Assembly: GCA_015501585.1 (NCBI GenBank)
Contig: JADNRY010000102.1
Location: 1 to 64,000 of the forward strand
From: Rhodocollybia butyracea
Taxonomy: Eukaryota; Basidiomycota; Agaricomycetes; Agaricales; Omphalotaceae
Direction: 5' to 3'
Length of the DNA stretch: 64,000 nt
Shown: piece by piece, positions 1-11,800 of the stretch
Position numbering within the stretch: position 1 is the first letter of the stretch
How the letters are laid out: each line of letters begins with the position of its first letter
Made by a program: the position numbers and the translations under genes
The notes under the pieces: model-generated
What the model was told of the DNA's origin: nothing
What the model saw: the letters and a program-made list of their open reading frames with translations, nothing else
Database searches by the model: none

Positions 1-348
1 GGATAAACCTTCCGAATAAATTATTATTGGATTCAGACGCCCAGGTAATATGCCTTACCTGGGCATCTACTTATCTCAAGTGGATTCTCACTGAGAATCC
101 CTCAGCACACTCGGAAACTTCCGAGTCTGCGCTTGAACATTCGGACATTTCCGAATCAAATCATGCTCTAGTGGTACGCCCCACTATTGTTTGATTGGAC
201 AAGTCCGAAAATCTGATGCGCCGCATCAATTAATCCCGTACTTGATGCGGGATCATTCTATGTTAAACCAAATTAAAAATGGTTTGGATGGTGATGATGT
301 CATTACCATTTTCATTCACATCCCTGATGTTAATCTGGTGGGGGAGGG
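1..348 (+). mobile_element. 3' internal end of a Gypsy-like LTR element (cut by window edge)
   Basis: This is non-coding or decayed sequence directly upstream of an LTR. It ends in the purine-rich tract GTGGGGGAGGG (338-348), the expected polypurine tract for plus-strand priming; the same tract precedes the LTR at 19519. It is dense in short hairpins, for example 10-nt arms at 39-48 and 55-64. The rest of the element lies left of the window, so coding content cannot be judged. A short open frame at 191-382 runs into the LTR and is not supported as a gene. Confidence 0.7.
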
Positions 349-596
349 TGTAACGCCTCCGCCTCTCCATAATCACCACTGACCGTATCCGGCGATACGG
401 TCATCTAGACGCCGCCGATAGACCAAACGGTCTATCTTATCATTCTATTTTTTTTTAATATAATAAATCTGTTACTATAAGTATCATATGATTACTTGAG
501 AGTCTAGTGTAGTCTTTACACCATTTACACACAATAGTATCCTATTTGTCGTGTTCACCGGTGTTCTTAAGGACTTTGCCCATAGGGTGCGTTATA
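349..596 (+). repeat. LTR, subfamily A (3' LTR of the element at the left edge)
   Basis: The repeat starts TGTAACGCCTCC and ends GCGTTATA; the two ends form a short imperfect inverted repeat (TGTAACGC/GCGTTATA). Closely similar copies are at 11972-12224 and, with an internal deletion, at 54431-54616. It contains small hairpins built on CCGTATC/GATACGG and GATAGACC/GGTCTATC. Its position just after a polypurine tract makes it a 3' LTR. Confidence 0.85.
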
Positions 597-730
597 TGTT
601 TCTTCTTTTGTTTCCCCCACCCCCACTGTTTTTTGTTTCTTTTTTACTTGCTATATTTTGATAGTGCGTTTTGCACATTTCACACCTCTAATGCGAGACC
701 CTGACCTATCATTGCCGAAAGGCGGCGGCG

Positions 731-737
731 TATAAAA
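731..737 (+). promoter_or_regulatory. TATA box
   Basis: TATAAAA lies about 100 bp upstream of the ATG at 830 and is followed by a pyrimidine-rich leader (roughly 762-820), a common layout in fungal promoters. It supports the small gene at 830-1054, although a TATA-like word alone could occur by chance. Confidence 0.45.
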
Positions 738-829
738 GATGCGTGCGTGACCTGAACACTCTTGTCCTCTTACTTTTTCAACCACTTTCTTTTCGCTCAG
801 TCTCTTCCCTCTGCCAACCAGAACCAAAT

Positions 830-1054
830 ATGCCTGGTAAGTTTTTTTCTTGCATGTTTACTTAATAATCTTTTAATTTTTCCTGGCAAAGCCTCAACTG
901 CTACTATCCAAAGTAAGAGACACCATTTGGTTTCTTTTTTTGTATATTGACTTGTTTTTTTGCAGGCGCAAAGAAGACTTGTGCTGCTGTCGCCGCCACC
1001 AAACCTGGACCAAAAACCAGGGGAGCAGTAGGGGTCCTTATTGGACAATATTAA
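830..1054 (+). CDS. Candidate tiny three-exon gene, 38 residues, function unknown
   Basis: I do not recognise the product. Predicted exons are 830-836, 892-912 and 966-1054, separated by introns with GTAAG donors and AG acceptors, the second with a pyrimidine-rich tail ending TTTTTTGCAG. Splicing gives one open frame starting MPASTATIQ, with a small basic middle (AKKTC...KPGPKTRG) and stopping at TAA 1052-1054. No membrane segment or known domain is visible. The TATA box, the CT-rich leader and two well-placed introns are the evidence; the short length and lack of homology argue for caution. It could be the surviving 5' end of a longer gene. Confidence 0.35.
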
Positions 1055-2599
1055 ATGGTGCTTGCTGTTGCTAAAACTAGTACTCTGGTGGCATGACTGA
1101 TGAAAAAATCAAATCAAAGACTATGATTATCATGATAAACATGCTTGGCGGCATGATTATTTGGAAAAGCAAAACTTTAGGCTAAGGGTCTCCTTCTTGC
1201 GTAGCTTTTTTCTCGGCAAGTCTGTTGTATATCGCAAGAATCACACAATCGACGTCAGTTTGTGTTTACTCAATCATAATGCCAATCATGGTCTGTTATA
1301 TCACTACTTTTTGTATTTCATTTTACGGCAGCCACGCTCGGGTATACTAGTTTCAAACCTGCGCCATTAGTGTGAAACTTACGCCCCCATTTGCCTAGTC
1401 CCAATTGAGTTTTGTATTGCTATTAATTAGTATAATTTACAGCCAGCATACATTGATAGTCTGTCTTTTTTATTTTCTTTCTCATAACAATGCGTTGCAC
1501 CCAGTGTCCTCAACAGCTAGAGTGTGTAGAGTACCTTCAACTTGGAGTAAGTATGCTAACCTTCTTTCCTATGCCTTTTGTCACTCAGTAATGAATAAGT
1601 TAGCCAAAACTCAGGCCCCAGGCCCATAAATTAAGCGGATCATGAAGAGCTATGTACTGTTACATGAGTAGGTATAAAAAAGCATACTAGACAATGAGCT
1701 AAAGAAGAAACAAATAGAACATACATTGGTTTGTACAATTACAGAGATAAAGGGAGAGGAGGGAGGGTGACAAAAAATTGGCTTGATCAAGCAAGATCTA
1801 AGCCAAATATCAATCAGTACATAGTACATAGATAATATAGGTAGATTGAGTGCACTGAGAGCCCTGATATCCAAGATCTAACAACTAGGTCAACTTGAGA
1901 GGTTCTAGATGTGTGTAGATCTGCTATGGATGTATTAGGGGCTCTGTTCAGTGAAAGATCAGTAGATCAGAGAAAAAGGCACACCAATTCCTGTATCTGA
2001 GACTCTTGTGAGCAGAGCTAAGGTCCGTGGAGATGTAGGAAGTGCTGAGAGATGATGTTTGAGCTATCAGAGCTGTAGAAAGGGGACAGATGTCCTTACC
2101 AACCACCAAAGACAAGGGATATGATGGGGGAAGGGAAGGAAGGAGCAGGAATGCGATTCAGAGTCTTTTCTGACGACCACAGGCCTCTGCACAGGACTCT
2201 GGCACCTGTGGGAGCCAACCACTAAATATACACACTGCTCCAACATCTGTCAAATATTAAACTTGTGATATCTTGGGAACCGGTGACTCAAATCCTATAA
2301 TTTTTGCACCATTGGATTCGCATTAAAAGACCGCTCATAACATCTCCTAGAACCACTGACAGAAAAACTGTCTGGAGTTGATACAAGGATGTCAGACTTT
2401 GAATGGATCAAAGTGATCATATGATGTGAATGGCTCATCCAATGGCCTCGGCAAAAATTCCATTGGATTCTCCTCAAAATTCCTGTCAGAATGATATCCC
2501 AAAAGTCATGTGACAATGATGTGTCACATTGTAGGTTGCAACTTGAACTGTGAATAGCTCAACAGCAAAGGATGATATTAACAAGAGATAAAATGTGTT
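1055..2599. other. Unassigned stretch, no convincing gene
   Basis: Only short open frames without recognisable domains occur. One isolated intron-like signal (GTAAGTATGCTAAC ... CAG, about 1546-1588) follows a short Cys-containing frame starting at ATG 1490, but the joined frame meets a stop at once. I see no repeat termini or RNA genes. Confidence 0.5.
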
Positions 2600-3117
2600 T
2601 TGAAGCTGGGGTTCAGCTTGTTCAAATTGTCTGTAAGCCAGAAGAGAGACACTGAAGCATGCTGGAGTCAGGACAAAGCAGAGAGAGTTCATGTGCACCA
2701 AGGTGATGAACTGTGCTCTATACCTGTCAAGATAGATCTGTTGTTTGCAGAGGCCTTCAGAAAGTCTCCCTACCCTTGGAATCTGCCTTCATGTCAAACT
2801 TGGAAACTTTTTGACTCTGGGCACTTCCCTTTTACTCATTTCTGTACACCTTCTCTCAGCATTATTCTGTCCTTGCGGCAGATAATTTGCTATCAACTCA
2901 AAGCAGTTTCCCTGTGTCACTGTTCTTACGCTGTTATTTCTGACCTTGTGTCGCATCCTCTCTTTTGCATGTCTAGTACTTCGCTGGTTCAACGTGTTTT
3001 CTCTATGTATGCAATGGTAGGTTGTACTTTGGGTCAATTCTTCCGTGAACTGATCAGCCAACAGAGCACTCCAATCCTCAAATCCCACCATGGACTCATA
3101 GGCCACAAACATCCTGA

Positions 3118-3522
3118 GTGCAAGATCTTCATCACTTCCCCCAACTCTTGCAGTATCTTCCTGACAAAATCTGGGGCCACCAAAATGTCCATCTATGGCG
3201 CAACTACCACTATGGTGAGTACGACCCCATGCATATGCTGCAGTTTCTCAATCTCAAAGTCATCTACCTTTCCCTTATACAACTCCCCAATACCAATACC
3301 AAACTCCCCTTCCACATTCTCTGGCACAGACTGGAGGAGGACAAGTTTGACGTGATGGATGGCTTCAAATTGGTGGAACTGGTCATTGGCCGCCTTCCAA
3401 AAGAGTTTGTTGAGGCGTTGGAAAGGGCATACCTCCACCTCTATCATTCAGTGACTGATGCTAGGTCTTCATTCAGATTCCAAGTTCAAGGACTATTGCA
3501 GTCGCATCCGCTGACACATTGA
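3118..3522 (+). CDS. Hypothetical ORF fragment
   Basis: I do not recognise this ORF of about 134 residues. The middle reads like real protein (charged segment LEEDKFDVMDGFKLVELVIG, then RLPKEFVEALERAYLHLYH), which suggests an alpha-helical domain fragment. An overlapping plus-strand frame spans 2600-3355, and a minus-strand frame (2789-3112) also looks protein-like, so the coding strand is not certain. No start context, complete domain or intron model could be established. It is probably a remnant of a longer gene. Confidence 0.25.
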   Translation: MQDLHHFPQLLQYLPDKIWGHQNVHLWRNYHYGEYDPMHMLQFLNLKVIYLSLIQLPNTNTKLPFHILWHRLEEDKFDVMDGFKLVELVIGRLPKEFVEALERAYLHLYHSVTDARSSFRFQVQGLLQSHPLTH

Positions 3523-4270
3523 ATTACGCTGTATGCCGAAATTCAAGCGAAATGTCATCATTTAAAAGACCACACGTCACGTCACTACCTAGGGTACGTT
3601 ATGTATTAGACACTTTGAAGGTCCACTTCAGGTATCTAGTATGTAGAAACCCATTTGAAGGGAGATACACTATGTTTTAAGAGGCTACATTACTGTGCAA
3701 GGATGCATCGTTGACCTACAAACTCAAAATCAATCAAATTGATTTACCTAGATTGATTTAGGCTTGCCAGATCTAAAGTCTATTCAATTAATACTACCTA
3801 CTGCAAAAAGTCCTATACAGGGATATACAAGACAGGATTAAAATAGATGAAGAGAGACGAATGAGGGCAAGCATAATGCGAACCCATATCCGTTTTAAAG
3901 TAAGAGAATCGAAGCACTGGCTCCCTGGAACGAACCACAGAGAGAAACTAGACAATTAGTGATGAATTAGACGCCGGGGATCAAAGTGGCCCGGCGCCGG
4001 CAGTAAAAGAAAGGCGGGGCGCGTCCTAGCAACATGCCTATAATAAAATTTATTCGGACCGACCTACGGGACGGTCCACATGTATACAAGTACCCGGTAG
4101 GACCCGGGAAGAGAAGAGAAAAGGGGAGATACGGAACGACGCCGCAAACTTGAACCGCGGGACGGACGGACCGCCCGGCGCTTAAAGCGCATCAAAGTCG
4201 AACCACTCATCGGGAATGCATCGTTCTTCCCTCCCCTCCATTACTTATTAAATAAAAGATGTAGAAAAGG
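3523..4270. other. Unassigned stretch with a GC-rich block
   Basis: I see no gene. The segment at about 3970-4200 is notably GC-rich and has short dyads around GGACCG...CGGTCC and CCCGGTAGGACCCGGG, unlike its AT-richer surroundings. It may be the terminal part of an unidentified element. On the minus strand a short frame ending CIPDEWFDFDAL followed by a stop could be the tail of a decayed ORF. Confidence 0.35.
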
Positions 4271-4752
4271 TGTAATATGGGTAGAGGACCCATGAGACAA
4301 TGATATAGAGCCCTGGGGACAGTGTAGGAACCAGGAGAATACTTATAAGCTCAGTTATGGCTAACAAGGGCAACATGAGATTTATCTTCTTGGCTCTTGG
4401 CAAGCCAAGAGAGTCTTACCAACCCATGGTACCTTAATTAAGAAAGTTTCAAGGACCTAGGAGTATAAAAAGGCAAGGAAATGAAGAGAAAAGCATTCTT
4501 TCTTACCCCCACCAGGTGTAGCAGCTCCTTATCAGGCTACTACTAAACGATTGAATTGATATAAAGACTGGGATTTACAGAGAGAAATTGACAAGCAATT
4601 GAACTTGAGTAAAGAGACAGAAAGAGATTCAGTGTGAACTGAGTGCAGAGAAGTTAAGACAAAGACTTAGAAAGGACTTTGAATATTATTTTCAAACCAC
4701 AGTTAGGCTGCAGTCAGAGCTCTGTCTGAGTTATAGGGACACCCTCTGGTCA
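4271..4752 (+). repeat. LTR-like segment abutting the Harbinger fragment
   Basis: The segment starts TGTAATATGG and ends GGTCA, giving TG...CA ends, and has an internal TATAAAAA box near 4465. Its right end coincides exactly with the point where the Harbinger frame (4753-5104, minus) is interrupted, so an insertion boundary at 4752/4753 is well supported. No 5-bp duplication matches across both ends (AAAGG versus GTCTT), so this is either one end of a larger element or a rearranged copy. Confidence 0.35.
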
Positions 4753-5104
4753 GTCTTCAATTGATATGTAACAACTATCTGAAAGTCCACCTATGTTGCG
4801 AAGCTCACTGATGAGTGCACAGAAGACATTCTTTCTCATGCCAAACATCTGGCGAAAGCATTCATTATGGCCTACCACCATATACATATTAAAATGGAGG
4901 ATATAGAGATAGACTCTATTACTTACCTGCAAGCAACTCTTTCAGCCAATGCTCTCCTTTGAATGATCCATTCATAAGAGGTTGGCAGGTTGAATTTCCG
5001 GCTAAATGAACTGTGACAACTGCTACAGCAGCAATTACTGTAAAAGCTGCTATTTTTTTTTTATACCAAGGCCCTTTTCTGTAGCCTTGGAGCAACCGAG
5101 CCAT
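4753..5104 (-). pseudogene. PIF/Harbinger-type transposase, N-terminal fragment
   Basis: Two minus-strand exons join: 5104 down to about 4925, then about 4872 down to 4753, across an intron GTAAGT...GGTAG. The joined protein reads through LLAGHNECFRQMFGMRKNVF and ends CYISIED. This matches the N-terminal helical region before the DDE domain in basidiomycete PIF/Harbinger proteins (known pattern: ELLAGH-x-x-RF, then M-x-R-x-x-F, then a segment usually continuing EEQLAIFL). The frame stops where the LTR-like segment begins, so the catalytic domain is missing. The family call rests on motif memory. Confidence 0.6.
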
Positions 5105-5228
5105 ACAGAAGAGGAGAGAAAGGATAGAAGCTTGTTAAAGGTGCAATAGCGGCCCCCAGGTACTAATCTCACATCAAAGTTGGGTGGCCGGATTAATCTC
5201 ACATCAAAGTTGCGTCAGTTGCGACAAA

Positions 5229-5924
5229 TCAGATCTCACATTTTGTTGTCGGATCACCCTGTTGTATCAAAGTTACAGAATGGGGCCATATGCCTACAGT
5301 GAGAGTAGGCTCTTTGGGAGCGTTACCAAACAACCTGCGCTTGATGAGTTGCACTGCGGCCGGTCGATATTGACATACACGAAGGAAAATTTTTTGCAAT
5401 TCTATGTATAATACATTATGATTAATCATCTTGAAAAGAAAGGAAATTGACTCACTACCAAATTGCAAAACAACAACTTCTAGGACCCGTTCCCTAGCAG
5501 TCATGCAAGTACAGTTGCCGTTGTGTTGGAGTTCAATGTCCTGAGGGAGGTTGAGGGATTTTTGGAGATATTCCATGTATGGCCTGACAAGAATTGGTAA
5601 GACCTCGTTCTCCCACCTCAATTGCTGTGCAAACCACTTCCGCACATGAGGTGTCTGTGGTACTTGTGTGGATGACCCTGCTGTTTTGTTCTCGGTTCCC
5701 AATGTAGGAGTGGAAGGTCGTTCCAGGAACCCAAATTGACTGACAGGAGTTGGGAGGTTGCGCTGTGAAAGAATTGCACCATGCAAGATGGGTCGCGTGT
5801 TTTGTTTAGATGGTGATGCTGATTGGGGAGAACTTGGAAAGGTGTTGGAATCAGAGCGTGTTGGTGTGGATGGCGCAGAAAGATTCTTGGAAAGATGACC
5901 TTTCCTCAAATGGAGATGCACCAT
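5229..5924 (-). pseudogene. KDZ transposon-associated protein (CxC1-like), N-terminal fragment
   Basis: The minus-strand frame begins with a Ser/Thr/Pro-rich region (SAPSTPTRSDSNTFPSS) and then WENEVLPILVRPYMEYL, a CTC cysteine cluster, and CQYRPAAVQLIKRRLFGNAP. The C-x-CRPAA-QLL--GLF-AP pattern is typical of the cysteine-cluster region that opens Kyakuja-Dileera-Zisupton (KDZ) transposase genes in Agaricomycetes. A probable intron falls between VVLQF and the LRVCQYRPAA segment, with GTAGTGAGTC as donor. The transposase core is absent: the frame ends at 5229 and a Harbinger fragment follows. It is relevant that KDZ elements and TET/JBP genes (one at 25.7 kb) are known to have expanded together in these fungi. 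Confidence 0.6.
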
Positions 5925-7334
5925 TGTGAGAGTGGAGGAGAGAGACTGATGGAAAATGAAGTATTTTTATTGTTGGTAAAGGCAATGTCATGATGGGATC
6001 ACAACAATGACATGGAACCAGGAAACTGAGGTTCAATGGATAATGAACAATACACTTTCATCAAGTACAGTCTTCCCATTTGACACACCAACAGTCACAT
6101 GGTCTAATTTAACCCAAGTGCAGCCTGTTTGACCCATCTACAGCCACACAGTCTCACATATATCCCCAACGTCTCGCAATCCCCACAGCTATAAAACACA
6201 AGGCCAAATAGCCAAACACCTACATAGACTCAAGGTCCAATGTAGTGCACCAACGCAAGGATGGACCAAAATCATATCAACGACACAAGGCCGTGAACTA
6301 GGAAAGTGATTGCACGTACTGATTGTTTGCTGGCAAGCCGTTTGCACTACAGATGAACTAAGAGGTTAGAATTGGCTACACTCAAAGACCAATGTGATGT
6401 ACCTCAAATGTCTGAACTACATGGAACAAGCTCTTATCTTAAGAGGTTTGTGAGGTCTGGATTGGGAACGGTCTCAGTTGTGAGTACTGAGTACATCAAT
6501 ATTTTGTCTGACAAAAAACTTCTTGTGTCCTGCAAGGAGGTGGTATTAGTCCTCAAAGTGGTATTAGTTGTTGAGGAGTAATGGGAAGAGAGAGTAGCCG
6601 ACAGATGCCTAAGTGTGAAAACTCAACAAGGGTCAGAAAAGCAGAAAAGGAAACTGAAAGAGGAGCTTACAATTGTTGAAGGGAGTGTAAAAAGGATTCA
6701 TCCTAACAAAAAAAAACAAGAAAAAACCAACGACGCAAGGCTGTGAAAACTCAATTCAAGATTGAGCTGTATAAACAGTTGACGCAAGGCCAACAGTGCA
6801 GAACAGTAAGCAGTAGCGATGCATGGGCGCTACTGCAGGGAAGAATTGATGTTGGCAATGTGGACAATGAGGGAAGATGCAAGAAGTGGCTGAGAAAAGC
6901 GCCGACACACAGCCATGCACAGCTTTGGGCACTTCGAAACTTTTAAGTCTCGGCGCTCACACAGCTGGTAGCGAAGATAATTTTGAGCTTCTACTTAGGA
7001 TACAGCTCCATTTCACTTAGTCAGTTTGTAAAGCTTTCATATTTGGATACAATTGGCCAAGATACATAGAACAAAAAAGGAAAGATATTAAGATACAGTA
7101 GGCAACTAGAAGATATACATAAAGTTTGACAAGTTTGAGATATGTCCAAAATACAAACCGACAGCTGAAAGACACATTAGATGGTAGAGGGAAGCATCAG
7201 GGGCCGTCTGAAAAAGTCAGAGAAAACTCAGATATACCAATGAGCAACCAGATACTCCGCACGGTCTACCTCTGTGACACTGGGCTGTCGGCTCGGGGAT
7301 AGCCACCATACCGCCATTGTCACATCCAAAGGTA
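5925..7334. other. Unassigned stretch with short dispersed repeats
   Basis: No gene is recognisable. The phrase CAACGCAAGG/GACGCAAGGC recurs several times between about 6250 and 6800 (near 6251, 6280, 6728 and 6780), suggesting a decayed tandem or regulatory array. It may be the 5' flank of the KDZ fragment. Confidence 0.4.
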
Positions 7335-7706
7335 TCATGTTGTACGGAGAACACCATTCAAGGCTTGCATGATACGATACAGGTTGAATGAGGCAGCTTG
7401 GTGTTGCATCAATTCTAAGGAACCAAACCCCATCCTCACGTTACTGAGCCCCTCAATACCACCCAGCTTCTCCCTTTGCAGGCAATTCTTAGAGGGCGCT
7501 AGGTCATCGACCTCTTCATCTTCTGTCTTGCTGTCTACAACCATGTGAGAAGTTGCCGAGCTCGTGTTGTATAGATGGTGGTCGGCCAAGAGCAGATCGG
7601 CTTTGAAGTTGTTGCAAGTGAGGTTATTGAGTATGGAGGTGTGAATTTCATCAGGAATTACATCTGGATATTGTACCCCCTTCCACGATGCAACAATGTC
7701 CTTCAA
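7335..7706 (-). CDS. Hypothetical ORF, 123 residues
   Basis: This minus-strand frame has an acidic central part (DSKTEDEEVDDLAPS) and ends LNGVLRTT. I recognise no domain, signal peptide or membrane segment. It lies just outside repeat copy A and has no copy near repeat B, so it is not part of that repeat. It may be spurious. Confidence 0.2.
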   Translation of the reverse strand: MKDIVASWKGVQYPDVIPDEIHTSILNNLTCNNFKADLLLADHHLYNTSSATSHMVVDSKTEDEEVDDLAPSKNCLQREKLGGIEGLSNVRMGFGSLELMQHQAASFNLYRIMQALNGVLRTT

Positions 7707-8283
7707 AACTTGTGAGATCTATTGACTACAGAAACAGTGAGTGCAAGTACATATGATATACATCCGGAAAAAACACCCCTTTGCCAAGGATGATTCACAT
7801 CTTCCTGAGGAGCTACCACGTGCTCCCAATGACCTGGAAGCTCTAGATTTCATAGGCTGCCAGGGGACAAGCTATAATTCCCTCAGTTTCAAGGCAACAA
7901 AGGAGACCCAGGAGAGTACTTTTAGGCTATCCTCAAGATGTCCCTCAAGTAGCTTTTGTAAGCTTCAGGTGTGGCTAAAGAACAGTCAAGGAGCCTGGAG
8001 GATAAATAGAATACCTCTGAGATATCTCTTGAGAGGACAATACCTATCAGAGGTTACAGAGAAACATCCTTTGACTATTACAAAGGTTCCATGTAGAGCT
8101 TTCAAAATGACTTCGGAAAATTCTTAATACTCTGTGAGCAGTTGAGGTTTGCGAAGAAGAAACTGACTTGCCTCCTGTCCTGCCCAGGAAGCATCCCTAA
8201 TGCCTCTGTGAATCCCTCAGATATATCTTCAAATAGCTATGGCTGCACTTGAACTTTCCTACAGTACTGTCTAGAACGTCCCA

Positions 8284-8530
8284 TGGGTGTTCCTGGGCTG
8301 TCCCAGGGATGCCCTGGGCTGTCCTAGGCTGTCCTAGGGATGCCCTGGGCTGTCCCAGGGATGCCCTGGGCTGTCCTAGGCTGTCCTAGGGATGCCCTGG
8401 GCTGTCCTAGGCTGTCCTAGGGATGCCCTGGGCTGTCCTAGGCTATCCTAGGGATGCCCTGGGCTGTCCCAGGAATGTCTTGGGATGTTCCTAGGCTGTC
8501 CCAGGGATGTCATGGTCTGTCTTCGGGCTG
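8284..8530. repeat. Minisatellite, 21-bp-based units (copy A)
   Basis: Imperfect tandem units of the type GGGATGCCCTGGGCTGTCC and CTAGGCTGTCCTA fill this block. Each unit contains a small palindrome (CCCAGG...CCTGGG type). The corresponding array in copy B (34575-34935) is longer and more regular, so copy number has changed since duplication. Confidence 0.8.
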
Positions 8531-8851
8531 TCGCAGAACATCTCTTCAAACCCCCGGACATACCTCAGAACAGCTATGGCTGAGCCCCGACTTTCAAACA
8601 ATGACCCAAGGAAGCTCAACAGAGCTGCTGGCAGTTTTAAATTTAGTTCTGAAATCATTTTTGCTTTCCTGAAATAAGCGACAGCGGGATTATTCCTGTA
8701 CTCAAGTAATATTTGATAGGACAATATATATACAGCAGAATGAGCAAATGCAGATATGAAAGGTGAATAAAGCATATGATCAATGGAGCAGACAGTGAAT
8801 GAAGTGAATGGAAGATGCAAAGAGTAGCAAAAAATGACTGAATATTTTGTG

Positions 8852-11800
8852 TCACCGACCCTCATTGCTTCCAGCCATTGTCTTGGATCTTAGATTTCTC
8901 TGCACCCCAGTGCTCCCGGCGTTTTTTTGCTCCTCTGGTGTTTTTTCCCTCCCACGTCTTGTTCTTCCATCTTGCCAGAATTCCTGCTCGTGCTTGGGGA
9001 TTGTATATTTCCCTCCTTTCCATCCGCATTGTCGTCACTGTCGAGCTCTATCACATCATCCAAATCCAATATCCCCATCTTGCTCCCAATTTCCTTCCTA
9101 ACGTCCGGTTTTGGGCTATTGTCTGGGCGATGATCTGATCCCTCCGCTTTCGACTCGATGCTGAAAGCTCCACCTTCCTCCGCCCCGACAATGGGCACCT
9201 TGGGAGTTCCTGTGTTTTCACTGTCGAACACCGCACCAAACCCCTTGTCTCCAGCATTGGACCTGCGGCTGCCACTGTCGCCGGGCCCCTAACTATCGCG
9301 GTTGGACCCTTCATCAAACCCCTCACCCTCATGGCTGGACTTTCCATCTGAGTCCTTGTGTTTGAGCTTGGAGCCCTCGTTGTCGTTGTCGTTTCCGCTG
9401 ACGTTGCTGTTGTTGCTGTTGTTGCCATTGCTGTTGTTGCTGTTGTCATTGTTGCTGTTGTCATCGCCATTGTTGCTGTTGTTGCTGTCACTGTTGTTGT
9501 TGTTGTTGTTGTTGTCATTGTCATTGTTGTTGTCGCCGCCGGATGCATGGTCAAAGCCCTCGCTGTCTCGGTTGGGCGCTTCATTGGACTCAGCGCCCTC
9601 ACTGTCACGGTTAGACTCTGTGTCAGACCTCTTGCCATTGCTTGAGTTAATCCTTCACTTCTCCACGCTCCTCCTCTTGGGATCCGGTTCCCCCTTCTGC
9701 TTCTCCTCCCCCTTCTTGCTCTTAGCTGCCTTCCTCAAGTTCTTGTCCATTTTGCTCATCATCTTCCCTGCCGTCTTCACCTCTTTCGTTGCCTTTAGCT
9801 TTATCGCATTCTTGTTCTCTGCCTTCTTCGACGCTATCTCTGGAATCCTCGCCTCTGGCTTCCACTTTGTTGGCTTCTCCTCCTCCTCCCTCTTCTTTGC
9901 CAGCTTTGCTGGTTTCTTTGCCCCTCCTTCTTCTTCAGTGGCTTTGTTGCTTTCTTTGTCTCCTTGTTCTTCTTCGCTGGTTTCTTCGCTGGTTTTTTTG
10001 CCTCCTCCTTCTTCTTTGCCTCTTCCTTCTTCTTTGCCTCCTCCTTCTTTTCTGCCACCTCCTTCTTCTTCTCCTCGTCCTTCTTCTCCTCACTTTCTGC
10101 AAAAAGATGACAATGCGTCATAATTGAATGTTTGAACAGAAAGAAGCGAATGACTGGGTGCTCTAAAGCATTATTACATATGAGGGCCTAGCTAGATAAG
10201 TGCGACCAACAACTTACCTCATTCTTTCATAAGTTTTTTTCTCTAGAAAATCGAAGTATGGCGGAGAGTTCACCCAAATCCTGTCAATGCTTTCCCATAT
10301 GGCATTGTATCTACAGCAAAATTATGATAAAGCAAGTTAGTGACAGTAAAACAATGGACTGTTGTTCACTGACTGATCCTGGAGATTTTTTGCTGAGAAA
10401 TGTATACTCTGCCTCATTCCACTCGCATGCTCCATTATACAGTGATAGATCTGCAAATGAGGGTTTGAGCAGGTCGACAAGAAGTTGAAACAAATACTGT
10501 TGCCGTCACTGCAGCTATCAGACGTCCTGGCACATGTTGGAGTCGATGCAGTTCTGTAGTTATAAGGCGATAAGTTGTCTTTTTTTGCGCATTGACTAAG
10601 AATGCACCAAGGATTTGGGCAATGAGTGAACAATAGAAAGGCTTTCCCGACTTCTTTTCCTGAATAAAACCAAACCAGTGACGAAAAAGATAGGGAAAAG
10701 AGAAAAGAATTACCTTGAAGTCAACACCTTCACAGTGGTATTGGCCTTCGCCCATCAGCCAGTTGGCCAATTCCACCTCGAGAAAACATTCTTAGAGCAA
10801 TTAAAGGAAATAAAAAGGAAGAAGCCTTTACCTGAGGCCCTCCCTCATCCACTGAGCTAAAACCGAAATAAGGATCCACGAGTGTTCTGGTCTGTTGCGC
10901 TAAGGCATAACGAACATCAGATTTGCTATAACCTATCTGGTAAGAGGATTTAGAATGAGAGCATTGGAAGAGCAGAAGGAATTCACCCAGCGTAGCAACT
11001 TATCCAGTGCCTGAGGATCCTTCTTGGTCTCATGTAAATCCTTGAGTATCTGGTTATCATCACCTTGCTGCGAAACCAACTCCTCTTCCAGTACTTCCCA
11101 GGCAAACATCTTGTCAGAAGGAAACATATCCAGAAGGCAGATTGCCTTTCTCACCGCCTGTTTACTTATCTTTGCAAGCACATCGGAAGCAAGATCGCTT
11201 TGAAGGACTTTTGCCCTGGTTCCATTCTGTTTGTTCTTGTTCTTGTCTCCTTTGTCACGTCCTCGATAACCATCTGAAGAAATGGAACATATGTACATTA
11301 GTGGAAAAATCAAAAGAATAGATTTTCGCTCACATCATCTCTTTCATCTCCATTGTCTCCTTCACTGTATTCCATTGTAACACCGCTGTCTTGCTGGGTC
11401 TCATCATCCAAGGTATGCGGAATATCCGAACTACTATCTTGTGAGGTAGTAACCCCAAACCTGTCAGCAACTATTCCACCTTGGAGCATGGATCACCCAC
11501 CATTTCCTGAAGTGCCTGCACAAAACCGTCAAAGGTAAGCCTGTTCTTGGTCATTAAGTTCTGTGGAGTTGTAGTATGTGCGGTATGTAAACCATATAAG
11601 ACGAACCAACCCAATCCATCTTTTCTCAATTCTAAGTGCTCGCAGAACAAGATAAACTGGCTGCTTCTACAAAGAGGTCCAACAACTTACCTTTCGGTAT
11701 TGTGCCCTCTGCAGATGCATCAAACATCCTCGCATAGGCTTGGATGTGGCCCACCTGTCTTGGCTTTTTGGGGCCATTTGCATTTTTAGAGGGTTGCAAG

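Noticed and set aside
2600..3355. 251-residue plus-strand ORF
   Set aside because: Unusual composition, overlapped by equally plausible frames on both strands, no domain; only the 3118-3522 part was kept, at low confidence.
9302..10127. Long plus-strand Leu/Ser-rich open frames
   Set aside because: They lie antisense to the Lys/Glu- and Asn/Asp-rich C-terminal part of the DUF6532-like gene; low-complexity sequence keeps several frames open.
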